From Solimonas sp047605265 (GTDB lineage Bacteria; Pseudomonadota; Gammaproteobacteria; Nevskiales; Nevskiaceae), in contig JASGFY010000003.1 in the NCBI GenBank assembly GCA_047605265.1, forward strand, positions 1 to 64,000: DNA of 64,000 nt, read 5' to 3'. The position numbers were made by a program, and so were the translations under genes. Each line of letters begins with the position of its first letter. Within the stretch, counting starts at the first letter, position 1. Under the pieces are notes generated by a model. It worked only from the letters and a program-made list of their open reading frames with translations. It made no database searches and was not told where the DNA came from. Positions 43,203-52,602 of the stretch are shown piece by piece.

Positions 43203-46200
43203 TCAGCGCTGCACGACCGGCGCCAGCGCAGCGGTCTTCCGCCGCCGCCAGCGTTCGCTCAGGTTCTCCATCACCAGATAGAACGCCGGTGTGATATAGA
43301 GCGTCAGCAACTGCGAGGTCAGAAGGCCGCCGACCACGGCGATGCCGAGCGGCTGGCGCGATTCGGCGCCGGCGCCTAGGCCGAGCGCAATCGGCAGCGT
43401 GCCGAAGATCGCGGCGAGCGTGGTCATTATGATCGGCCGGAAGCGCACGGTGCAGGCCTCGAGAATGGCATCGTGCGCGTTGGCGCCTTCGCGCCGCCGT
43501 GCGATCGCGAAGTCGACCATGATGATGCCGTTCTTCTTGACGAGGCCGACGAGCAGGATCAGGCCGACGAAGCTGAACACGTTGAGTTCCGCCCCGAAGA
43601 TCCACAGCGCGAGCAGCGCGCCGACCGTTGCCAGCGGCAGCGCGGTGAGGATGGTCAGCGGGTGGATGAAGTGCTCGTAGAGGATCGCCAGCACCATGTA
43701 GATGACGGCGATGCTGAACAGCAGCAGCACCGGCAGTTCGATGAGCGACTGCTGGAAGGTCGCGGCGGTGCCGGCGAATGTGCCGAAGACGGTGCCGGGC
43801 AGCGTTTCGCGCGCGAGTTGCTCGATCGGTCCTGTGAGCTGGCCGAGCGAGACGCCGGGCAGAGCGTCGAAAGAGATCGTCACCGCCGCCAGTTCCTGAT
43901 AGTGGTTGACGGTGACCGGGCCGACGCTGCGTTCGATGTGCGTGACGCTGCCAAGCGGTACGACGCCACCACCCGAGGTTGGTACGTAGAGCGCATTGAG
44001 CGCGTTGATGTCCTGCTGAAAGCGCGGTTCAACCTCGATCAGTACATCGTACTGATTGGTGCTGGTGAAGATCGTGCTGATCTTCTGCGTGCCGTAGGCG
44101 GCGTACAGCGTGTTCTGGATGTCGGCGGCCGAGACGCCCAGCGCGCTCGCGCGGTCGCGGTCGATGTGCACGTCGATCTGCGGGTTGTTGATCTGCAGAT
44201 CGGTGTTGACGTCGCGGATGCCGGGAATGGCCTGCATTTTCTCGGCGAGCGTCTGTGAAGCGGCCGCGAGTGCGTCGAAATCGTCGCCCTGCAGCACGTA
44301 CTGGTAGTTGGCCGTCGAACTGGAACCGCCGATGCGGATGGCGGGCGGATTCTGGAAGAAGACTTGCAGCAGCGGCACGGCGCGCACCGCGGTGCGCAGT
44401 TGCGCGATGACCTCGTCGGCACTCGCCTTGCGCTCGCTGCTCGGCTTGAGGCGGACCGCCAGGCGGCCGATGCCGGGACTCGAAAGGCTGCTGCCCATCC
44501 CCTGGCCGACCGAGGAGCGCACGGCCTGCACGTTCGGATTGGCGGCGACGATCTGCGCGACCTTGCGCTGCATGCTCCTCATCTCGTCGAACGACACGCC
44601 ATCCGGGCCCTGGACGGAGGCCTCGAAGTAGCCCGTGTCCTGCGTCGGGATAAAGCCGGTGTGCACCGCCGTGAACATGAACAGCGTCGCAAGCAGTGCG
44701 GCACCGGCGATCAGCAGCATCAGGCGGTAGTGACGCAGCGCCCAGCGCAGCGTGCGCTCGTAAAACGCGAGCGTGGCGTCGAAGGCGGATTCGGTGGCGC
44801 GGAAGAATCGACCGCGCGCGGCGCCGTGATGATCGCCGAGGAAGCGCGAGCAGAGCATCGGCGTCAGCGTCAGCGAGACGAGCGCGGACAGCAGGATGGC
44901 GATGGCGACCGTCACCGAGAATTCGCGGAACAGGCGGCCGATGAGGCCGCCCATGAACAGGATGGGAATGAAGACCGCCACCAGCGAGAGCGTCATCGAG
45001 ATGACGGTCGGGCCGATCTCGGCGGCGCCGACGCTCGCGGCCTGCGCGCCGGGCATGCCGTTCTCGCGGTGGCGTGCGATGTTTTCGAGCACGACGATGG
45101 CGTCGTCGATGACGAAGCCGACCGACAGGGTCAGCGCCATCAGCGAGAGGTTGTCGAGCGAATAGCCGAACAGGTGCATCAGCCCGAAGGTTCCGAACAG
45201 CGACGAGGGCAGCGCGAGCGCGGCGATCATCGTCGCGCGGCCGTCGCGCAGGAAGACGTAGATCACGCCGACCACGAGCACGATCGACAGCAGCAGCGTC
45301 AGCTTCACGTCGTCGATCGACTCGCCGATGAACGCGCTGCGGTCGTAGATGACGTCGACCTTGGTGTCGCCGGGTGCCGATTTCTGGAGCGCCGGCAGGA
45401 GCGCGTGCACGCTCTTGGAGATCGCGACGGCGTTGGAGCCCGGCTGGCGCGTCACGCCGATGATGATGGCCGGCTGGCCGTTGAACTCGGTCGCCTGCTT
45501 GTCGTTGGCGATGCTGTCGACGGCATTGCCGACGTCGCGCAGGCGCACGGGCGCGCCGTTGCGGTAAGCGATCACGGCATCGTTGTATTGCGCCGCGTTG
45601 TGGAGCTGGCCGTCGGCCGATACCGTGTAGCTGCGCTGCGCGCCGTACAGCGTGCCGCTCGGCTGGTTGCTGTTGGCGGCGTTGATCGCGCTGGCGACCT
45701 GGAGCAGCGATAGGCCGCGCGAGTTGAGCGCCAGCGGGTTGAGGTAGAGGCGCGCGGCGTACTTCGCCGATCCGAAGATCTGTGTCTGCGCGACGCCGTC
45801 GATCTGCGAGATGTGATCGGCGATGCGCGTCTGGGCGTAATCGTCGAGCGTGGTCAGCGGGATCGTTGTCGCGCTCAGGGCGATGTAGATGATGGAATAG
45901 CCGTTCGGGTCGGCCTTGCGCAGTGTCGGCGGCGTCGGCATCGCGGTCGGCAGCTGTCGCGTCGCCTGCGAGATCGCCGTCTGCACGTCCTGCGCGGCGG
46001 CGTCGATGTTGCGCTCGAGCGCGAACTGCAAGGTGATCTGCGTCGAGCCGGTCGCGCTGCTCGATACCATCGAATCGACGCCGGGAATCTGCGCGAACTG
46101 GCGTTCGAGCGGTGTCGCCACCGTCGCCGCCATCGTTTTCGGATCGGCACCCGGCAGCGTGGCGGAGACGCTGATCGTCGGGAAGTCCACGTTCGGCAGC

Positions 46201-46307
46201 TCGGCGACTGGCAGCGAGCGGTACGCGAAGATGCCGAACAGCACCAGCGCCGTCATCAGCGTCGTGGTGGCGACCGGCCGGCGGATGAAGATTTCGGAGA
46301 CGCTCAC
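43203..46307 (-). CDS. RND multidrug efflux permease, MdtB/MdtC-like (HAE1)
   Basis: A 1034-residue inner-membrane proton antiporter with the 12-span RND layout: MSVSEIFIRRPVATTTLMTA at the N terminus, large periplasmic loops, the proton-relay helix GFVIDDAIVVLENIARHREN with paired Asp, and a second repeat (LILLVGLVKKNGIIMVDFA). The wording is closest to the MdtB/MdtC and MuxB/C branch. It starts four bases inside the end of the adaptor gene, so adaptor, pump and outer-membrane channel form one minus-strand operon. Export of drugs, bile-salt-like compounds or metabolites is the family role; only one permease is present instead of the MdtBC pair. Confidence 0.95.
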   Translation of the reverse strand: MSVSEIFIRRPVATTTLMTALVLFGIFAYRSLPVAELPNVDFPTISVSATLPGADPKTMAATVATPLERQFAQIPGVDSMVSSSATGSTQITLQFALERNIDAAAQDVQTAISQATRQLPTAMPTPPTLRKADPNGYSIIYIALSATTIPLTTLDDYAQTRIADHISQIDGVAQTQIFGSAKYAARLYLNPLALNSRGLSLLQVASAINAANSNQPSGTLYGAQRSYTVSADGQLHNAAQYNDAVIAYRNGAPVRLRDVGNAVDSIANDKQATEFNGQPAIIIGVTRQPGSNAVAISKSVHALLPALQKSAPGDTKVDVIYDRSAFIGESIDDVKLTLLLSIVLVVGVIYVFLRDGRATMIAALALPSSLFGTFGLMHLFGYSLDNLSLMALTLSVGFVIDDAIVVLENIARHRENGMPGAQAASVGAAEIGPTVISMTLSLVAVFIPILFMGGLIGRLFREFSVTVAIAILLSALVSLTLTPMLCSRFLGDHHGAARGRFFRATESAFDATLAFYERTLRWALRHYRLMLLIAGAALLATLFMFTAVHTGFIPTQDTGYFEASVQGPDGVSFDEMRSMQRKVAQIVAANPNVQAVRSSVGQGMGSSLSSPGIGRLAVRLKPSSERKASADEVIAQLRTAVRAVPLLQVFFQNPPAIRIGGSSSTANYQYVLQGDDFDALAAASQTLAEKMQAIPGIRDVNTDLQINNPQIDVHIDRDRASALGVSAADIQNTLYAAYGTQKISTIFTSTNQYDVLIEVEPRFQQDINALNALYVPTSGGGVVPLGSVTHIERSVGPVTVNHYQELAAVTISFDALPGVSLGQLTGPIEQLARETLPGTVFGTFAGTAATFQQSLIELPVLLLFSIAVIYMVLAILYEHFIHPLTILTALPLATVGALLALWIFGAELNVFSFVGLILLVGLVKKNGIIMVDFAIARRREGANAHDAILEACTVRFRPIIMTTLAAIFGTLPIALGLGAGAESRQPLGIAVVGGLLTSQLLTLYITPAFYLVMENLSERWRRRKTAALAPVVQR

Positions 46308-47488
46308 GGCTGCGCGCTCTTTTTCTTCTTCCTGCCGTCGCCGCCCGGCGTACCGCCCGCGGCATCGTCATGTGCGGCCTGCGCGGCGTCGCTGACGGTC
46401 GTGCCCGGCTGCAGGTTGTGAGGTGCTTTGGCGATGATCGTTTCGCCTTCCCTGACGCCTTCCTTGACGACGACGTCGCTGCCGATCTGGCGATCGACCG
46501 TCACCGTGCGCAGCGTCGCCTTGCTGTCGTCGCCGACGACGAAAACGTACTGGCCGCCGGCGCCCGGCTGCACCGCGGTTTCCGGCACGAGCAGCGCGTC
46601 CTGTTCGACGGCAAGCGTCAGGCCAACGTTGACGAACTCGCCGGGCCAGAGCCTGTGCGCGCCGTTGCCGACTTCGGCCTTGAGCTGCACGGTGCCGGTT
46701 GCGGTATCGACGGCGTTCTCGACGAAGACCAGCTTGCCGCCGGCGAGCGGCGTGCGGCCATCGGCGCCGAGCACGGTTACCGGCACGTCGCCGCGCGCCA
46801 GCGCCTGCTGCACGCCGGCGAGATCGTTCTGCGGGATCGCGAACTGCACCTGCACGGTGTCGATCTCGTTGATGACCACCAGCGGCGTGGTGTCGCCGCT
46901 CGCCACGAGGTTGCCGGGCTTGGCGCCGACGCTGCCGGTGCGGCCGGCGATCGGCGCGCGGATCAGCGTGTAGCCGAGATTGATCTCGGCGGCCCGCATC
47001 GCGGCTTCGTCGGCGACCACGCGCGCCGCGGCCTCGTCGGCCGCGGCGCGCGCGTCGTCGTATTCCTGCGAGGTGACGTATTCCTTGTCGACCAGCGGCT
47101 TCATGCGCTCGAACTGCGCCTTGGCCGCCGACAGCGACGCGCGGTCGACGGCCAGCTGCGCCTGCGCCTGGGCCTGGGCCGCCTGGTACGGCGCCGGATC
47201 GATCAGGAACAGCTTCTGGCCGGCGGTGACGCTGTCGCCTTCGCGGAAGTAGATTTCCTTCAGCGTGCCGGCCACCTGCGCGCGCACGTTGACCGTGTGC
47301 GGGCTGACGACGTTGCCCATGGCGCCGAGCGTGACGGGTGCGGCGCCGGTGCGCACGGTCGTGAGCACCACGCCGGTCGTCGCCGCGCCATGGCCGTGCT
47401 TGGCGGTAGCGCCGCCGTGCGAGCGCCACCAGGCCACGGCGGCGATCAGGAGAATGGCGGCGATCAGCGCCAGGCGACGAAGACTCAC
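46304..47488 (-). CDS. RND efflux periplasmic adaptor, MdtA-like
   Basis: A 394-residue membrane fusion protein. An N-terminal anchor (LALIAAILLIAAVAWW) precedes the lipoyl halves (VNVRAQVAGTLKEIYFREGDSVTAGQKLFLIDPAPYQ and NLGYTLIRAPIAGRTGSVGAKPGNLV) with an alpha-hairpin between them. Beta-barrel and membrane-proximal domains (LWPGEFVNVGL, VPETAVQPGAGGQYVFVV) follow, then a Lys-rich tail. It links the pump to the TolC-like channel. It overlaps both neighbours by four bases. Confidence 0.94.
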   Translation of the reverse strand: MSLRRLALIAAILLIAAVAWWRSHGGATAKHGHGAATTGVVLTTVRTGAAPVTLGAMGNVVSPHTVNVRAQVAGTLKEIYFREGDSVTAGQKLFLIDPAPYQAAQAQAQAQLAVDRASLSAAKAQFERMKPLVDKEYVTSQEYDDARAAADEAAARVVADEAAMRAAEINLGYTLIRAPIAGRTGSVGAKPGNLVASGDTTPLVVINEIDTVQVQFAIPQNDLAGVQQALARGDVPVTVLGADGRTPLAGGKLVFVENAVDTATGTVQLKAEVGNGAHRLWPGEFVNVGLTLAVEQDALLVPETAVQPGAGGQYVFVVGDDSKATLRTVTVDRQIGSDVVVKEGVREGETIIAKAPHNLQPGTTVSDAAQAAHDDAAGGTPGGDGRKKKKSAQP

Positions 47489-48828
47489 GGCGAGACTCCA
47501 GCAGCGTTTGCATCATCGGCGGCCTGCAGGCCGCCGGCATTGTGGGCGAGGGTGGTGAGCGCCAGATACCAGTCGAGATAGGCCTGGATGCGCGCGACGC
47601 GCGCCTGCGCGAGCGCCGACTCGGTCGTCAGCAGATCGAGAATGCTCGACAGGCCGCTCTTGTAGCGGGCGCGGATGGCGTCGGCCGCCCGCTGTGCCGA
47701 TTCGAGCTGCGCGCGGCTCGAATCGAGGCTGCCGTGGGCGGTCTGCACGTTCTGGTACGCGCTCCAGACTTCCTGTTCGACCGTCAGGCGCATGCTGTCG
47801 ACGGACGCGCGCGCGCCGTCGAGCGAGGCGCGCGCGCCGTCGATCGCGGCTTTCAGGGCAAAGCCCTGGAAGACCGGCACCGACAGCGTCGCGCCGTAGC
47901 TGTACGGGGATCGCATGCCGACGTCGCTGACATGCGTTTGCCCGGCGCTGGCGCTCAGCTCGAGCGTCGGCAGCGCATTGCCGCGCGCCGCGCGCACGGC
48001 GGCGACGGCGGCCTGCTCGCTGGCCTGCGCCGCCAGCAGATCGGGCCGCGCGCGGCGCGCCTGCTCCATCAGCGTCTCCAGCGGCGTGTCCGGCAAGACG
48101 ATGTCGGCATCCTCCGGCTTCCAGTCGCGCAGCTGCAGCACGGTTTCGGGGCTGTAGCCGGCGGCCGCGGCGAGGGCGCCGCGCGCGATGCGCGCGCTGC
48201 CGCGCGACTGCTGCAGCGTCAGCTGCGCGGCGGCGGCGGCACTCTCGGCCTGGTAGACGTCGGCGATGGTGGCGAGCCCGGCGCCGTGCTTGATGCGCGC
48301 GGCGTCGAGATTGGCCTGCGCCTCGTCGACCGCCTGCTGGTTGGCGTCGACCAGCGCTTCGTTGCCGATGACGAGGTAGTAGTTCGTCTCGACCGTCAGC
48401 GTCAGATCCTGCAGGGCCTGGTTGAGGCTGTAGCGCGCGAAAAGTTGTCCGGCGGCCGCCTGATCGATGGCGCCGCGGCGCGCGCCGAAATCGAACAGCA
48501 GGTAGCTGAGGCTGACGCTGGGGCCGTAGCGGGTACGCGGCGGCACTGCGTTGTCGCTGGAGGAGGTCGTCTTCGAACGCTGTGCGGTATAGCTCGCGGT
48601 GATCGTCGGCCACCAGCCGGCCCTGGCGATGCGCTCGGCCGCCTGCGATTGTTCGACCGCCGCCCAGGCCACGCGCGTGTCGGGATTGTTGCGCAGCGCG
48701 ATCGCGGTCAGCTCGGCGAGCGACAGCGGCCGTGCCGGCGGCGGGTCGCCGGCCCATGCACCGAGCGGGAGGCACGCGCAGAACAGGCCGGCGATCGAGG
48801 AGCGCAGTAGCTTCACAATGGGGAGCAC
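47485..48828 (-). CDS. TolC family outer-membrane efflux channel
   Basis: A 447-residue outer-membrane factor with a signal peptide (SSIAGLFCACLPLGAWAG) and two OEP repeats of coiled-coil helices and beta strands (LSLAELTAIALRNNPDTRVA, SYLLFDFGARRGAID; second half VPVFQGFALKAAIDGARASL, RARYKSGLSSILDLLTTESAL). Translation may start at GTG 48828, which has a TACAAA hexamer six bases upstream, or at an internal GTG. It is the first gene of the efflux operon. Confidence 0.92.
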   Translation of the reverse strand: MLPIVKLLRSSIAGLFCACLPLGAWAGDPPPARPLSLAELTAIALRNNPDTRVAWAAVEQSQAAERIARAGWWPTITASYTAQRSKTTSSSDNAVPPRTRYGPSVSLSYLLFDFGARRGAIDQAAAGQLFARYSLNQALQDLTLTVETNYYLVIGNEALVDANQQAVDEAQANLDAARIKHGAGLATIADVYQAESAAAAAQLTLQQSRGSARIARGALAAAAGYSPETVLQLRDWKPEDADIVLPDTPLETLMEQARRARPDLLAAQASEQAAVAAVRAARGNALPTLELSASAGQTHVSDVGMRSPYSYGATLSVPVFQGFALKAAIDGARASLDGARASVDSMRLTVEQEVWSAYQNVQTAHGSLDSSRAQLESAQRAADAIRARYKSGLSSILDLLTTESALAQARVARIQAYLDWYLALTTLAHNAGGLQAADDANAAGVSP

Positions 48829-49094
48829 AGGTTTTTTGTAAATATGTGTATCGACGATAGCACCGCGCCGCTCGCGCCGGTGATTAAACGTTTGTCATCC
48901 GGCGTCCGGAAAGGCTGCGCCAGCGGCGATCGCCGCCAACGTCACGATGGCGCTCCCCCTTCCCCGTGCGTCTGACCCGCGCGTCACGCGCCCGTCCGGC
49001 GCGCGGACGAAGAGGCGGCCGGCGCTGGTATCGCCGCGCCCGATTCGGGACAATCGGTGGCCCGAGCCGTCCGGCACCGCTTAAAGCCTCCCGC

Positions 49095-50795
49095 ATGAGT
49101 TATCTCGCGCTTGCCCGCAAGTACCGTCCTCGCGTCTTCGCCGACGTCATGGGCCAGGGCCATGTCGTCAAGGCGCTGTCGCACGCGCTGGCCGGCGACC
49201 GCCTGCATCCGGCGATCCTGCTCACCGGCACGCGCGGTGTCGGCAAGACCACGCTGGCGCGCATCATCGCCAAGTGCCTCAACTGCGAGACCGGCGTCAG
49301 CGCCGACCCCTGCGGCGTCTGCTCGGCCTGCCAGGAAGTCGACCAGGGCCGCTTCGTCGATCTGCTCGAGATCGACGCGGCGTCGAACACCGGCGTCGAC
49401 GACGTGCGGCAGATGATCGACAACGCGCAGTACGCGCCGGCGCGCGGCCGCTACAAGGTCTACCTGATCGACGAAGTCCACATGCTCTCGAAGAGCGCGT
49501 TCAACGCGTTGCTGAAGACGCTGGAAGAGCCGCCGCCGCACGTCAAGTTCATTCTCGCGACCACCGATCCGCAGAAACTGCTGGTCACCGTGCTGTCGCG
49601 CTGCCTGCAGTTCAATCTCAGGCGTCTTCCGGTCTCGTTGATCCGCGACCAGCTCGCCAGGGTGCTCGACGCCGAGGGCGTGCCGTACGAGCTGCCGGCG
49701 CTCGGCGAGATCGCCCGCGCCGCCGACGGTTCGATGCGCGACGGCTTGTCGCTGCTCGACCAGGCGATCGCCTTCTCGGGCGGCGCGCCGCTGGCGCGCG
49801 GTCCGGTCGAGGACATGCTCGGTACCAGCGGTCGCGAGCGGCTGTTCGAGCTGCTGCGCGCGCTCGCGCACGGCGATTCCGCCGCGCTGCTGGCCTGCCT
49901 GCAGAAGCTCGAGCAGCAGGCGCCGGACTACGCGGCCCTGCTCAACGATCTGGCGGCGTACCTGCAGCGCATCGCCGTGCTGCAGCTGCTGCCCGGCGCG
50001 CGCAACGACGAGGACGATGACGCGCTCGTCGCGCTGAAGGATGCATTCTCCGCCGAGGACGTGCAGCTCGATTACCAGATCGCCGTCAACGGGCGGCGCG
50101 ATCTGCCCTGGGCGCCCGATCCGCGCCTGGGCTTCGAGATGACGGTGCTGCGCATGGCGGCGTTCCGGCCCGACGACGGCGGCGGCGGCACCTCGGCCGG
50201 CGGTGGCCGGCGCAGCACGGGTTCTGCGAACCAGGCGGCGACGGCCCATGCGGCGGCGGGGCGGGTGGCGCCTGCCGAGCGCGCGGTGCCGGAACCACCC
50301 GCCGCCACGCCCGCGTCCGGGGCCGCATCGCCGCTGTCGGACGTGAAAACGCCAGCATCGGCCGCAGTGGTCGACGCGCCTCTCGCGAAGCCGGCGGCGG
50401 GCGGCGACGACGTCGCCGTGCAGTGGGCCGCCGTCGCCGACGCGCTGGCCGTCGAAGGCTTTGCGCGGCAGCTCGTGCGCAACAGCGGCTGGCTCGGCCG
50501 CGACGGCGATCTGGTGCGGCTCGCGCTCGATGCCAAGGCCAGGCATCTGCTCAACGACGAGCGGCGCACGGCGATTGAACACGCGCTGTCGACGCAACTC
50601 GGCGAAGCCGTGCGCGTGCGCGTCGAGATCGCCAGCGAGTCGGTGCAGTCGCCGGCTCAGCTCGCGCAGCAGCGCGATGCGCAGCGCCTGCAGGACGCCG
50701 AGGCGTCGATCTTCGCCGATCCGGTCGTGCGCGCTTTTCGCGACCAGTTCGGTGCGACGATCAAGCCGGGTTCCATCCATCCGCTCGATTCCTGA
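49095..50795 (+). CDS. dnaX: DNA polymerase III subunits gamma/tau
   Basis: A 566-residue clamp-loader ATPase. The N terminus is MSYLALARKYRPRVFADVMGQ. Walker A is GTRGVGKTTLARIIAK, the zinc module is CLNCETGVSADPCGVCSACQ, the DEXX box is VYLIDEVHMLSKSAFNALLKTLEEPP and sensor 1 is FILATTDPQKL. After residue 360 comes a low-complexity Gly/Ala/Pro linker and the tau-specific C-terminal region that contacts polymerase and DnaB. No A-rich slippery site for making gamma was seen. ATG 49095 is chosen from family similarity. ybaB follows. Confidence 0.96.
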   Translation: MSYLALARKYRPRVFADVMGQGHVVKALSHALAGDRLHPAILLTGTRGVGKTTLARIIAKCLNCETGVSADPCGVCSACQEVDQGRFVDLLEIDAASNTGVDDVRQMIDNAQYAPARGRYKVYLIDEVHMLSKSAFNALLKTLEEPPPHVKFILATTDPQKLLVTVLSRCLQFNLRRLPVSLIRDQLARVLDAEGVPYELPALGEIARAADGSMRDGLSLLDQAIAFSGGAPLARGPVEDMLGTSGRERLFELLRALAHGDSAALLACLQKLEQQAPDYAALLNDLAAYLQRIAVLQLLPGARNDEDDDALVALKDAFSAEDVQLDYQIAVNGRRDLPWAPDPRLGFEMTVLRMAAFRPDDGGGGTSAGGGRRSTGSANQAATAHAAAGRVAPAERAVPEPPAATPASGAASPLSDVKTPASAAVVDAPLAKPAAGGDDVAVQWAAVADALAVEGFARQLVRNSGWLGRDGDLVRLALDAKARHLLNDERRTAIEHALSTQLGEAVRVRVEIASESVQSPAQLAQQRDAQRLQDAEASIFADPVVRAFRDQFGATIKPGSIHPLDS

Positions 50796-50800
50796 ACACG

Positions 50801-50823
50801 GGCCCGTCCCGTGCGGACGGGCC
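50801..50823. terminator. perfect 9-bp hairpin between dnaX and ybaB
   Basis: GGCCCGTCC (50801-50809), loop CGTGC, GGACGGGCC (50815-50823), six bases after the dnaX stop. There is no T-run, so partial termination, attenuation or 3'-end protection is more likely than full termination. Confidence 0.5.
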
Positions 50824-50887
50824 ATCGATTCGCGACAAACCAACCGCCGCGGCGCCGATGCGCCGCCGTGCATGACGGAGAACCAAC

Positions 50888-51214
50888 ATGATGAAAGGTG
50901 CCATGGGCAATCTGATGCGTCAGGCGCAGCAGATGCAGGAAAACATGAAGCGCGCGCAGGACGAGATTGCGCGCATGGAAGTGACGGGCGAATCGGGTGC
51001 CGGAATGGTGCGCATCACGCTGACCGGCAAGCACCAGGCGCGCAAAGTCGAGATCAGTGCCGAGGCCCTGAAGGAAGACAGGGAATTCGTCGAAGACCTG
51101 ATCGCCGCCGCCATCAACGATGCGGCGCAAAAAGTCGACGAAGCGTCGCGGGCCAAGCTGTCGGCCGTCACCGCCGGCATGCAGCTGCCGCCGGGCATGA
51201 ATCTGGGACTGTGA
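50888..51214 (+). CDS. ybaB: YbaB/EbfC family nucleoid-associated protein
   Basis: A 108-residue DNA-binding protein with the family sequence GNLMRQAQQMQENMKRAQDEI, GAGMVRITLTGKHQARKVEI and LSAVTAGMQLPPGMNLGL. It forms dimers that coat or bend DNA. CGGAGAA precedes ATG 50888. It follows dnaX as in most proteobacteria, but the usual next gene, recR, is missing here. Confidence 0.95.
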   Translation: MMKGAMGNLMRQAQQMQENMKRAQDEIARMEVTGESGAGMVRITLTGKHQARKVEISAEALKEDREFVEDLIAAAINDAAQKVDEASRAKLSAVTAGMQLPPGMNLGL

Positions 51215-51572
51215 TGCCGCGGCGGCCGGTATGGGCCGGACTGCGGCGTGTGAACGTTTCTTGACCGGAATCGTCGCGACGCGCTCGCGGCAAGCCTCGC
51301 CGTCATCTGTCCGAAACTTATCGGCAGACTTATCAACAGCTCTTGTGGAAAACGCGTGCAGCGCCGACGGCCGTCTGTCACGGACTGAAGGCCGGCGCGC
51401 TCGGGCGGATCGGGTCGCGGCCGGGTGCCGGAAATCGTGTGGTGTGCCGGGTCGGGCTTGACCGTTTCCGACCCCGTCCTTTAGCGTATCGGCCAATAGA
51501 CAACAGTGATGTCTCATGCACGGCCACCGATCGTCCCTCGGGCGGCCGCGGCCCGTGAGAGAGGAGAACAGC
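51215..51572. other. intergenic region after ybaB where recR is usually found
   Basis: 358 bases with no supportable gene; no recR-like coding sequence is present in any frame. It holds TTATCAACA (51330-51338) and TTGTGGAAAA (51343-51352), which resemble a facing pair of DnaA boxes with one mismatch each. A possible promoter has TTGACC at 51458-51463 and a TAGCGT-like -10 near 51482-51487, upstream of the SDR operon. Confidence 0.4.
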
Positions 51573-51701
51573 GTGAGCATGAGAACACCGGTGACGGCCT
51601 GTCGCCATGTGGCGGCATGCGATCTTCGCGAGAGCGGCGCCTCCCGGCTAGCTGGTGTGACGCCCATCGCGCGGCATCGCGTGCAAGGGAGCCGGCGATG
51701 A
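51573..51701 (+). CDS. possible 42-residue leader peptide coupled to the SDR gene
   Basis: GAGGAGA (51561-51567) stands six bases before GTG 51573 (a second start, ATG 51579, follows). The frame is MSMRTPVTACRHVAACDLRE, then continues Arg-rich and ends at TGA 51699-51701, overlapping the ATG of the SDR gene (51698). The strong Shine-Dalgarno and stop-start overlap suggest translational coupling. The peptide has no known domain. Confidence 0.35.
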   Translation: MSMRTPVTACRHVAACDLRESGASRLAGVTPIARHRVQGSRR

Positions 51702-52552
51702 AGGCGCTGGCAGGCAAGGTCGCCGTCGTCACCGGCGCCAGCCGCGGCATCGGTAAGGGCATCGCGCTTGCGTTGGGCGAGCAGGGCGCCACCGTGTACG
51801 TCACCGGGCGTACGGTGACGCCCGGTGCGCATCCGCTGCCGGGGACGGTGGGCGAGACGGCGCTCGAGGTCGAGCGGCGGGGCGGCAAGGGCATCGCCGT
51901 TCAGGTCGATCACGCCGACGATGCGCAGGTGGCGCGATTGTTCGAGCGGGTACGCGATGAGCAGGGCCGGCTCGACATTCTCGTCAACAATGCCATTTCG
52001 CTGCCGGCGGAGCTGACGCAGCCCGGCGCGTTCTGGGACAAGCCGATCTCCAACTGGGAAATGATCGACGTCGGCCTGCGCTCGAATTTCGTCGCCGCGT
52101 GGCATGCCGCGAAACTCATGGTGGCGCAGCGTTCCGGGCTGATCGTGGCGCTGTCGGGTTACGTGGGCGTGACGTATACCTACAGCGTCATCTTCGGCAC
52201 CTGCAAGACGGCGACCGACCGCATGGCGCGCGACATGGCGATCGAGCTGAAGCCGTACGGTGTGGCGTCGCTGTCGCTGTGGCAGGGCTTCACTTACACC
52301 GAGCGCGCGCAGCAGAATCTGAAGACCGTCGCCGGCATGGCCTCGCAGCTGAACAGCGCGGCCGGGGCGTCGGTCGAATTTCCGGGACGCGTGATCGCGG
52401 CGCTTGCCGCCGATCGCGACATCATGAAGCGCAGCGGTGGCACGTTCATCAACGCCGAACTGGCCGCCGAGTACGGCGTTACCGATGTCGACGGTCGTGT
52501 CGTTCCATCGCTGCGCGCCGAACGCGGAGCGCCGATCTGGTCGCCCGTTTAG
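51698..52552 (+). CDS. short-chain dehydrogenase, DHRS1-like, with Phe in place of the catalytic Tyr
   Basis: A 284-residue classical-length SDR. The cofactor motif is VAVVTGASRGIGKGIALAL, the NNA motif is ILVNNAISLP, and the serine is in LIVALSGYVGV. The active-site YxxxK position reads FGTCK (Phe166, Lys170). The C-terminal wording (RMARDMAIELKPYGVASLSLWQGFTYTE) is typical of DHRS1-like proteins. With Tyr replaced by Phe the usual proton relay is lost, so either a nearby Tyr (VTYTYSVIF) substitutes or the protein is not a standard dehydrogenase. It heads an SDR-SDR-SnoaL operon. The substrate is unknown; steroid or terpenoid catabolism is plausible in this group of bacteria. Confidence 0.85.
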   Translation: MKALAGKVAVVTGASRGIGKGIALALGEQGATVYVTGRTVTPGAHPLPGTVGETALEVERRGGKGIAVQVDHADDAQVARLFERVRDEQGRLDILVNNAISLPAELTQPGAFWDKPISNWEMIDVGLRSNFVAAWHAAKLMVAQRSGLIVALSGYVGVTYTYSVIFGTCKTATDRMARDMAIELKPYGVASLSLWQGFTYTERAQQNLKTVAGMASQLNSAAGASVEFPGRVIAALAADRDIMKRSGGTFINAELAAEYGVTDVDGRVVPSLRAERGAPIWSPV

Positions 52553-52602
52553 CCGGCGTCGCCGGGCGTTGCAAGGCAGAACATCATTCGGGAGGAGGGC
52601 CT

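Noticed and set aside
44029..46371. A 780-codon frame within the RND permease gene on the same strand
   Set aside because: It is an alternate-frame shadow with Arg-rich composition, while the permease frame shows all RND motifs.
49095..50795. Programmed frameshift or slippage site in dnaX for the gamma subunit
   Set aside because: No A-rich slippery heptamer or long A-run was seen near the end of the ATPase region, so gamma production cannot be claimed.
51330..51352. Replication origin suggested by two DnaA-box-like words
   Set aside because: Only two imperfect boxes, no AT-rich unwinding region and no dnaA/dnaN/gyrB neighbourhood; chance similarity is likely.
50888..51697. recR expected after ybaB
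   Set aside because: No frame in this stretch shows RecR motifs such as the zinc finger or Toprim region; the gene is absent here.
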